From positions 627,001-691,000 of the forward strand of contig JAJGOT010000168.1 of assembly GCA_022457155.1 (NCBI GenBank): a stretch of DNA of 64,000 nt. The letters are read 5' to 3'. The stretch comes from Cladopsammia gracilis (lineage: Eukaryota > Cnidaria > Anthozoa > Scleractinia > Dendrophylliidae). Below are positions 56,170 to 64,000 of this stretch, one piece after another. The notes below the pieces were generated by a model. That model saw only the letters and a program-made list of their open reading frames with translations, was not told where the DNA came from and ran no database searches. How positions within the stretch are numbered: the first letter of the stretch is position 1; the number at the start of each line of letters is the position of its first letter. The position numbers were made by a program, and so were the translations under genes.

Positions 56170-56475
56170 CTCTATACGCGTTCCTCTCCAGTCTCCTACG
56201 CAGCCGTTATTTGTGTCATAAAAATTCAAAATGGCGGCGCGTGGAAGTTTAAAAGTGAAAATAGGCTATGTTCATATAAAAATGTTTTGAAAACTAAAAT
56301 TGTCTTTCTATTTCTTATTAAAATAATCGAACTTTAGACCTCATTTCCAACAATCTAGCGCCGGTCAAATTAATTTGTTATAACTATGGAGGTTCCCTTT
56401 AAAAAGAATTTGGTAGCATATTTAACCCCATCCGTCAATACAAGAACACCTTCTGTCCCGTCAGTAGTCGTTTTA
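56170..56475. repeat. GGCGGCGCG-type repeat, copy 2
   Basis: Left half matches 52345-52480 in the same orientation. Right half (GTTATAACTATGGAGGTTCC, then CCATCCGTCAATACAAGAAC) matches 52460-52555 in the opposite orientation, so one copy has an inverted interior. Confidence 0.6.
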
Positions 56476-57156
56476 ACGAAGTTCCAGCCGAAATTCCATT
56501 ATGCATAAACAAAATATTTAGGTAAGGATGTTTTTACATTCAGAATTAGAGATAATGTTAGACAACCAAAATTTCAGGCATGAAGTATCGATTTAGACAA
56601 GATATACAAAATTATAGATGTTTTTAGTAGCGGACCAGGCTCCAAAGAATGCAGCAATACTTTTGTTTTGACCCAACTCTGTCGAGCGACAGTTTATAGA
56701 CTCTGAATGAGCTTGTTAAATGATCAAATGATCAAACTTTGGGATATGCTTTATTTTTTACCTTCAGTCAGTTCTTATACCTTCAATATTTTCGAACCTA
56801 GTTCAAATTCGCTCTGACAAGAAATGATTTATTTTATAAAATTGACCCTTTTCCTGCCCACACTCGATCTCTGGATCTTAAATATTCAGGGTCCGCATGA
56901 TTAAATATGAACATTTTGTGCAATTTTCCGTTACATTAACAGCCTTTCGTACGCGAGATGATTTGTATTCCGTGGGGAAGTTGAGGGTAAAAATATGTTT
57001 TTCGCGCGCCTCCCGTCGCGTGTGACTCGCGCTCCACGCTCGACTAAGGTGAATATTATGGGTTATGACAGACCAGATAGACGCCATCTTGAATTTTTTC
57101 TCAAAATTCAAATTTATTTTTAAAATAATACCACTAAAAAGATAACGCCTGTTCAA
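56476..57156. other. No gene recognised
   Basis: AT-rich. A 93-codon minus frame (57159-56878) has no recognisable domain. Nothing else. Confidence 0.35.
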
Positions 57157-57212
57157 CACACACTTACGAGATAAGCATGAAAGCGAGGCCTAAGGGCCAC
57201 ATCGCAATTAAA

Positions 57213-57346
57213 ATGGCAGAAGTGGAGCCCACAACTACGACCAAAAATAGCTCTCACAAATTCTGTGCTGCTGCGCTTTGTAATAATCGTACCGATAATA
57301 GGAAATATTTGCCGTTTCATGCATTTCCGAAGGATCCTTGCCGAAA
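57213..57346 (+). CDS. THAP-domain first exon (partial)
   Basis: ATG at 57213 starts MAEVEPTTTTKNSSHKFC. Then CAAALCNNRTDNRKYLPFHA and FPKDPCRK match the N-terminal half of a THAP zinc finger (Cys-x4-Cys, then an FHxFPKDP-like motif), before an AAA/GTTAGT donor in phase 2. The second half of the domain (Cys-x2-His) would be in a later exon, which I cannot find; a MITE at 57440 occupies the following intron. An upstream in-frame ATG at 57177 lies within the inverted arm. Confidence 0.55.
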
Positions 57347-57439
57347 GTTAGTTTTTCCATCGTTCACTTTCCACTTTTCAACTTTCATTTACTATAACTA
57401 CTCCAGGAATATCTTCTGGGGCCAATTTTTAATCTCTAA

Positions 57440-57858
57440 AGGCGCTGTTACACTAGGCAATATTTCGTGCAACTTGTCTGGCAACAACTAAAAACCGTGC
57501 GTTGCGATGCTGCGAGACAAGTTGCCTGGAGGGTGTTACACTAGGCAATGTTTCTTGCAATTTGTCTCGCCCGACGGTGAAAGGAGCAATTTCATTGGCT
57601 AAAGTCACAAAACGTTGCGACACAAGTTGCAGGAAACGTGTTACACTACGCAACGCTTGAAAAATTCGTTGCGGCGTGGCGAGAATCGTTGCGAAAAGTA
57701 GAACCGACTTCTACTTCTCGCAACGATTGCGGCAACAAAAAAATCGCGAGAAATGTTTGTTGCGGAGTATGTTACACTGGGCAATTTTTCATGCAACTTG
57801 TGTCGCAACAAAATTGCAAGACAAGTTGCACGAAACATTGCCTGGTGTAACAGCGCCT
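57440..57858. mobile_element. 419-bp MITE with TAA target duplication, nested
   Basis: Terminal inverted repeats starting AGGCGCTGTTACAC, with TAA at 57437-57439 and 57859-57861. The interior repeats GTTGCGACACAAGTTGC-like words on both strands (inverted pairs such as ACAAGTTGC and GCAACTTGT). The 3-bp TAA duplication suggests a PIF/Harbinger-type MITE. Confidence 0.8.
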
Positions 57859-57966
57859 TAAATCACAAATCGCTCTTGTTTCCGCCGCCATATTTACTTT
57901 TTTGAAGTTTGCGGGAAAGTTGGTGGCCCTTAGGCCTCGCTTTCATACATACGTCGTAAGTGTGTA

Positions 57967-58310
57967 TGGGCTAGGCTGTACATGCAAAGTCACGCAAACT
58001 CGTCAAGTAAAAAGGAAAACCCGAAATTAATCAATAAACAACTCTTTAAAAACGACTTAACACCGTGGATAGAGAGACCGTATGAAAATGACTTCAGCAG
58101 TATACCATTCCGAGAAAAGATCACACTCATTCAGTGAACGTATGAGGGAATGTTATGTGGAGTGATACATAACGGTCAGCTTTCAGGCAGTTTTAACATC
58201 AAGGCTGCCTGCTATCACGATTTATAATTCTTCTCAGTCGTCATTAACTGGATAATGAGGTCTAATACTGAAAAGAAAAACTACGAAATTCAGTGGACTC
58301 TTTGGTCACA
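57967..58310. other. No gene recognised
   Basis: Short spacer between the THAP element and the SINE. Nothing identifiable. Confidence 0.35.
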
Positions 58311-58313
58311 ATT

Positions 58314-59350
58314 GATTAGCTCAATTGGTAGCGGCACCAGTCTGCAGAGCGGGTGGTCGCGGGCGGGGTTCGGTCAGCCAGACCAACAGCCAAGATCTTT
58401 AAATAACTGGACCAACAGCTATGGTCTCAGTTAAATAACTGGTAAGGCTGTGTTCCACACCTTCTCTCAGTTAAATAACTGGTAAAGCTGTGTTCCACAC
58501 CTTCTCTCAGTTAAATAACTGGTAAGGCTGTGTTCCACACCTTCTCTCAGTTAAATAACTGGTAAGGCTGTGTTCAACACCTTCTCTCAGTTAAATAACT
58601 GGTAAGGCTGTGTTCAACACCTTCTCTCAGTTAAATAACTGGTAAGGCTGTGTTCCACACCTTCTCTCAGTTAAATAACTGGTAAGGCTGTGTTCCACAC
58701 CTTCTCTCAGTTAAATAACTGGTAAGGCTGTGTTCAACACCTTCTCTCAGTTAAATAACTGGTAAGGCTGTGTTCCACACCTTCTCTCAGTTAAATAACT
58801 GGTAAGGCTGTATTCAACACCTTCTCTCAGTTAAATAACTGGTAAGGCTGTGTTCCACACCTTCTCTCAGTTAAATAACTGGTAAGGCTGTGTTCCACAC
58901 CTTCTCACAGTTAAATAACTGGTAAGGCTGTGTTCCACACCTTCTCTCAGTTAAATAACTGGTAAGGCTGTGTTCCACACCTTCTCTCAGTTAAATAACT
59001 GGTAAGGCTGTGTTCAACACCTTCTCTCAGTTAAATAACTGGTAAGGCTGTGTTCCACACCTTCTCTCAGTTAAATAACTGGTAAGGCTGTGTTCCACAC
59101 CTTCTCTCAGTTAAATAACTGGTGAGGCTGTGTTCCACACCTTCTCTCAGTTAAATAACTGGTAAGGCTGTGTTCCACACCTTCTCTCAGTTAAATAACT
59201 GGTAAGGCTGTGTTCCACACCTTCTCTTAGTTCAGACGATCGCGTCTTTCAGCGGTGACGTTACGTTGGCCTTGTCTCATACACCTTCTCATACTAAAAA
59301 TTGTAAGGGATGTTAAAGAACAAACATCACTGTTCGAAAAGGGTAGGGTG
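58314..59350 (+). mobile_element. tRNA-derived SINE expanded by an internal minisatellite
   Basis: Starts GATTAGCTCAATTGGTAGCG, a tRNA-like box A (about 58317-58328), followed by box B GGGTTCGGTCA (58367-58377), the internal promoter of RNA polymerase III. No acceptor-stem pairing is evident, so it is not a working tRNA gene. The body (ATGTTAAAGAACAAACATCA near 59309, then TGTTCGAAAAGGGTAGGG) continues after an 800-base array. The array unit TTAAATAACTGG comes from the SINE body. Confidence 0.65.
58427..59233. repeat. 40-bp minisatellite, about 20 copies
   Basis: Unit CTCAGTTAAATAACTGGTAA followed by GGCTGTGTTCCACACCTTCT. Copies are highly uniform, with mainly C/A variation at TGTTCCACAC versus TGTTCAACAC. 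It is embedded in the SINE. Confidence 0.95.
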
Positions 59351-60006
59351 CGTGGTCTGGGCTAGAGGCGCCTTTATACGATATGACTCCCCATCTCACT
59401 GGCAATACAATGTTAAGCGGACTCGTATTGTAACGACACAGCGACACATATTTTATGCAGACGATCTGACTCTTCTTTCTCATAATCATAACCAGATGAA
59501 CGACAAGACTACAAGACTTGCAGCAGTATCCAGGGGGGGATCCAGGAATTATAAAAAGAGGGGGTCGTAAAAATTTGAATAAGAGACAATAGGCACGTTA
59601 ACACGCGCTTTTCTAGAGGAGTCTGGGGGCATGCCCCCCCCCCGGAAATTTTGATAGTTTAAATACTCTGAAATATAATCTGGTGCTTTCTGGGCGCACA
59701 AATTTGGCTAATGCCAGGATCCCATATTCATATTGAACAAGAAATGTTGAAATATTTAATAAATACAAATGTTGTTGTGGTCAAACTTGACTCAAACGTT
59801 TTAAAACAAACGAAATCCAAGTAAGCGGAGTGGTATAGGAGCTAATTAAAATAGAGTCATCCATCTCGAAATACCATCAGATAAACCTTGTTTTCTCAGA
59901 CAAAAGGGGGGGCCCTCGGCTCCCTCGTCCCCTCCCCTAAATCTGGGTATATACTTCATGGTAGTTTTAATTTATGCACGTCAAAGAATCCGGCACTTAC
60001 TTAGGG
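59351..60006. other. Repeat debris, no gene
   Basis: 59530-59660 holds the GGGGGCATGCCCCC module followed by GGAAATTTTG, as in the transposon at 22436. A G-rich run lies near 59905. No coding region. Confidence 0.4.
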
Positions 60007-60106
60007 CTAAAAACTCATTTTAAAATGGTTAGCTTTTATTTACTGTTATGGATATCACTACCCATAACAGTAAATAAAAGCTAACCATTTTAAAATGAGT
60101 TTTTAG
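60007..60106. repeat. Perfect 45-bp palindrome with 10-base loop
   Basis: 60007-60051 and 60062-60106 are exact reverse complements (arm starts CTAAAAACTCATTTTAAAAT). A direct repeat AGGATCCCTATATG follows at about 60105-60135. Possibly a snap-back or MITE product. Confidence 0.9.
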
Positions 60107-62200
60107 GATCCCTATATGATAGGATCCCTATATGGTGTGTTACAATGAAGTATATACCTAAATCTGCTCTTGGATCGGCAAAGCAATACTCAGGATTAGC
60201 TAGACTAAATCAAAGATCATGAGCATCAACACCAGCAATCACAATCCAATTATGGTGGAGGGACAGTCACTTGAGTGCGCAGCAGTGAGACGCGCAGCTG
60301 ACGTCATGGTGAATTTGTTTCATCTTTGTTTCGTCCAACATGGCGGACAGCTTTGAAAATGTGGACAAGATTTTTTCGAAAAGGGCAAGTGAAGGCATCA
60401 AGAAAATGTTTAGCAGAAGCTATTGACAATTGGGAAAAAGATTAAACCAAACGTAGTCTCGATGACGTGGAAAAATCCCGAAATTAGAAAAAATCGTCGA
60501 ACAGTCATGACCATAGTGGAGTTCTACGAGGTTAATTTTTTCCCTCTTATTGAATTGTATAAAACAAATGAATTTCATTTTGCTGCATGTGCGTCTGTTC
60601 AGTTTTATATCACAAAAGACGTCAAAATGTGATAACATCGCCTGCGGTTCCTTCGCCATATTTTTGTTCTTATCATATTTTGACGTCATCTCAGTGTTAC
60701 TCTATAACTGAAGAGATGCATGGCAAAATGGAATCTGTTTGTTAAATAACAACTACAAACACCCATTTTTAAGCGAATCTAAGGTAGTTGAGACATTACA
60801 CTGCACCATCAATCGAAGTTATCGACATTCTACAAAATTAAATGACAACAGCCACCCGAGACACCATAAGTTTTCATTTTTTGTCAACTGTATATTAATT
60901 TATCTGGCAAGGAAAAAAATCTGTCTGCCTTTTCTAGAGTTGAATTCAACACTCGGCTTTCAAAAAGTGGTAAAAATTGAATGAGCAAGTCTGAAAAGAA
61001 ACTGGAAAAATCTAACAAGTAATCAGAACAAACGTGTTTGCTCAGAGTAGAGTCAGGCCTTATAGATCATAAGGCCTGATTCCAACAGCAAATTCATCCG
61101 TTCTGTTAATGAATGTTGACTGTTTTGAGATCCTGCTGGAAAACGAAACGTAAAAGAAAAAAATCCCTTTGTGTGGATAATGATCGTTGGACAAAACTGC
61201 AATAGCTCAGTGATAGCTGCAGTATTCACATGAAGAGCTATCGCTTGTTACCTTCAAGTTGTTGATTGTCAACGTATATCATTAAAATATACAGTTTTAC
61301 ATACAGACACACGACAGTACCATATTGACTTCATATAACATAAGAGATATTAAAGAAAACTATAGAGTGCCGAAACATCTATGTATCAAGGTATTTTGAA
61401 GAATTTTACTTCATTATTTTCGCTGTGCGGTCCATATTCTACCTATGTACTTTTCTGTGCCTTAGTCATCAGTGGCCTTATTGACGGGGTCCCACTGTAT
61501 TTTCGAGCCTCCAGATTTTAGTAATTTTCTGTGGGAGGTAACCACAGAACCCCCTGGGGGCTAACATCTTCTAGCGAACATTAAAGAACCCCTCTCTCTT
61601 TGAAAAACCCTATTACCTAAAACGACTGAAAAAGAAAAACATAACTGACCCAAGTCTGGCAAGTGCTTATAATAAACTGGTTTCTAATATTCAGTTAAAT
61701 AATTCAGAATTATTTTGTCCAATGATTAGAGGCATTGTCAACAAGAAGGTATCTGCCTTTACGCGAAGTACGCAAGTGGGTACCAGAATTTCCCAGAATA
61801 TATCAGTTTTTTACATTCTAGAAGAAATTAAAAGCAAAGGGTGAAGTCGTTATATGTGTTATAATGGTTATAATGTTTTTTTATCGTGTCTTTTGTGCTC
61901 ACAGAGCAATCCGCTGGTCATACAGAGAGTAACAGGTGAGTGTAGTACATATACTGCCTGACGGAAAATATTTACCGAATGCGATGTCTATAAAAGTGAG
62001 GAAGTAACAAAACGTCTTCTGAAAACCCATGTTCCAATGTAATGAATGATGCAATATAGATTGAAAATTTTGGTTTAATGGTTGAGAATTAAGCTTAACT
62101 GCAACGTTTATATCTTTACTACGTACACAAACGCTTTTTAGTCTCAGGAATGCAGAAATTGCGTTTTTAAGCAGTAACATGAAAAATAGTTTTTCGGGCG
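60107..62200. other. Mostly featureless DNA with small hairpins
   Basis: Two CRE-like TGACGTCA sites (about 60299 and 60681) flank an ATGGCGGAC start near 60341 that reads only 28 codons. GACGTCAAAATGTGATAA near 60620 pairs with TTATCATATTTTGACGTC near 60670. AGTCAGGCCTTATAGATCAT near 61050 folds on itself. I cannot support a gene. Confidence 0.35.
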
Positions 62201-64000
62201 GTGAATGCCCGTCTCCCACATAGAAACTCGCGCCTTCGGCGTGAAAGTTATGCATGAGTCAACGAAAATCTCGACCCCGGAACAAGGTGGGGATTTGGAA
62301 AAAACCTTGCTCAAATCTCGAATAATACCCCACCCCAACCCTTGGGGATGCTTCGTTAAGTCAAAACATCAGCTAATACCCCCACCCCTGGGGGCTGTGT
62401 TAGATGGCACTTGGTTGTTAGCCTGAAAAGGAAAAGGTACTGATGGTGAGTCATGAAACTTTCTTTTAAAGTTCAGGCAAGTTTTTTCAACCACCAAAAG
62501 TTTAATAGGAATATAAAATAAAACAGTATACAGACCTTTGCAAACACTACAGATCCAAAAAACAAATAAAACAATGTGGTATTATATAAATCTTTAAATG
62601 CATCTTCTGATCACATACCTATTTTCGAGGTTGTGCATATTTTTCCGCGAACTCCGTAGAACTTAGAACTTAGAATTAATTACGCCCAAACAGATTTCTC
62701 TAATAATACTGGGCGGGTCGGTTTGCGGTTAAAGCCTACGTAAGTGGCTTGCCCTTTTATAGATCTTATAACTGGCCGCCGGGCTGACTGCTTAAAGCTA
62801 TTTTAGGATATAGATGTTACTACTTCTGAAGAAAGTAAGTTCCAGACTATGTTTGTTCTTTCGTAGGAATATTGAATTCGTTTTCAGAATACTGCTTCCA
62901 GTCCATTGACATCAGATGAGTGATATGAACGTAAATCTGAACCGAAGTGAAAGCACACAATTCGCTTGAGTTGGCTTGAGTTTTTTCTTATGAATAAGTC
63001 GAAGGTCAAAAACTTCAGTTAATGTATGTCAAATATTTGACATATGTATTGACAAAAACTGAAGTTTTCTGCTATATATCGCGCCACGTTGTAGCTGAGT
63101 ACTAAAATTCTGCTGTTTGGGCGCACAATGAGACCAAGAACGGGTACAAAATCTAAAAAAAATATTGATCACAGTTCGTAAATCAATATTGCTTTTGCGT
63201 TTTGCAATTCCCACTGAGCAAGGATGGCTTATGAATAACAAAAGCTACTCACCTTTGACTTTGCTTTTTCAAGAAACACACGAGAGATTAAGTTTCAGGT
63301 AAAAATGGTAAAGCGATAAAGCGATGACTCTTGATCCTCATGTTACAGATGGTATAAATAGTAGACTTGATGAACTTTAATAGTTAGTGACATTTAGCTT
63401 CTTTCTTACCAATCATTTTCTGTTATTCTGTTATGTTATCTTTCAAAAGGTTTATAAGTAACGGTCCTATTATAACTGTATTCATTTTTGTTTTTTAGCC
63501 CCCGTAGAAGGTTGTTTTGCAAACCGAAATATCGGGCAAATATATACTACTGTTGTTTTATTTCACTTCTGTCTCAATCTCTTCTCTTTGCCGTAAGGAT
63601 CAGTTTGCCGTTTTTACCTATTATGTCAAGATTTTTAGTGATCCAGGTCTACGATAGATCCGGCTGCACTCTTCGTTGGTTTGTCGCTGTGGTTTTGCCG
63701 TTATTATAGTTTTTGATGAAGTTTTATACGGGCAACCGTTGACACTATGCACAAATCCCCACCTATGCCCCACCCCCACGGGGCAGCTAAATTCACTAAA
63801 CGCTTCAAATACCCCACCTTCTCGGGCAGATTTTGTATTAATTCATAACTACCCTCCGCGTAACGCGCTTAAGCGCCAATGAAAACACTTGACAACTATG
63901 GAGTGTGACTCGTGCTGGGTGCCTAATGGACATTATGGACCAGCTTTATTACAAGATGTCCGAGAATACATAATGACAATATAGTTTAGCTAAGTAATGC
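62201..64000. other. No gene; two related C-rich repeat fragments and a stem-loop tail
   Basis: 62265-62400 and 63745-63840 both contain CCCCACCCC-type words with AAATACCCCACC-like sequence and seem related. 63000-63060 has a hairpin (AAAACTTCAGTT with AACTGAAGTTTT). 63500-63535 reads GTAGAAGGTTGTTTTGCAAA followed by CCGAAATATCGGG, a form seen at 3' ends of some retroelements. No coding region supported. Confidence 0.35.

Larger units (their letters stand above)
57157..57966. mobile_element. Terminal-inverted-repeat element carrying a THAP-domain exon
   Basis: Left arm 57157-57200 and right arm 57923-57966 are imperfect reverse complements (AAGCGAGGCCTAAGGGCCAC against GTGGCCCTTAGGCCTCGCTT). 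Between them lie a THAP exon and a nested MITE. THAP domains occur in P-element-type transposases and in host proteins, so this may be a remnant P-like transposon. Confidence 0.65.

Noticed and set aside
58314..58390. Functional tRNA gene
   Set aside because: Box A and B words are present but no acceptor or anticodon stem pairs convincingly; fits a SINE head.
60341..60424. Short gene starting ATGGCGGAC near CRE-like sites
   Set aside because: Reads only 28 codons with no clear splice donor; nearby inverted repeats suggest a MITE.

Overview
This window looks like repeat-dense nuclear DNA of an invertebrate, most likely an anthozoan cnidarian such as a stony coral or sea anemone. The grounds are AT-rich DNA, GT-AG introns in matched phase, a Penelope-like reverse transcriptase, a DIRS-order (Ngaro-type) retrotransposon, LINE fragments, a tRNA-derived SINE, many short inverted-repeat elements and abundant minisatellites. 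The species is inferred from this style of repeat content, not from a diagnostic gene. There is no bacterial operon, CRISPR array, rRNA or intact tRNA gene.

Layout. (1) 1-17540: about 2.5 nearly identical head-to-tail copies of a 7.10-kb unit (1-7098, 7099-14200, 14201-17540, the last truncated). Each full unit holds a pyrimidine-rich minisatellite, a degenerate ATT/GTT trinucleotide tract, an intact 824-aa Penelope-like RT gene on the minus strand with no GIY-YIG endonuclease, and a divergent two-exon gene for a 96-aa protein on the plus strand. (2) 17541-27080: minisatellites of 75 bp (18435-20010) and 102 bp (21585-24840, split by a 1.3-kb transposon with TTA target duplications), set among inverted repeats that share one subterminal motif. 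(3) 27087-35200: LINE pieces, MITEs and a three-layer nest of insertions. (4) 35775-40745: the last two recognised exons of a coiled-coil/TKL-type protein kinase gene, with a 51-bp minisatellite of about 48 copies in the intron between them. (5) 40758-47845: a complete but frameshifted Ngaro-like element on the minus strand, with split direct repeats A1/B1-A2-B2, inserted 12 bp after the kinase stop codon. (6) 47846-64000: MITEs and foldbacks, a second partial kinase exon whose 3' end and splice donor are repeated six times, 49-bp and 40-bp minisatellites (the second inside a SINE), a THAP-domain exon inside a terminal-inverted-repeat element, and otherwise featureless AT-rich DNA.

The strongest candidate for something undescribed is the 7.1-kb array. 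An endonuclease-less Penelope-type RT and a small spliced gene share a 327-bp divergent promoter region, each has a polyadenylation signal, and both are kept intact across copies. Assembly duplication must be excluded first. The second theme is how often minisatellites have grown inside defined features: an intron of the kinase, the gag intron of the Ngaro element, a SINE, and an exon-intron junction.
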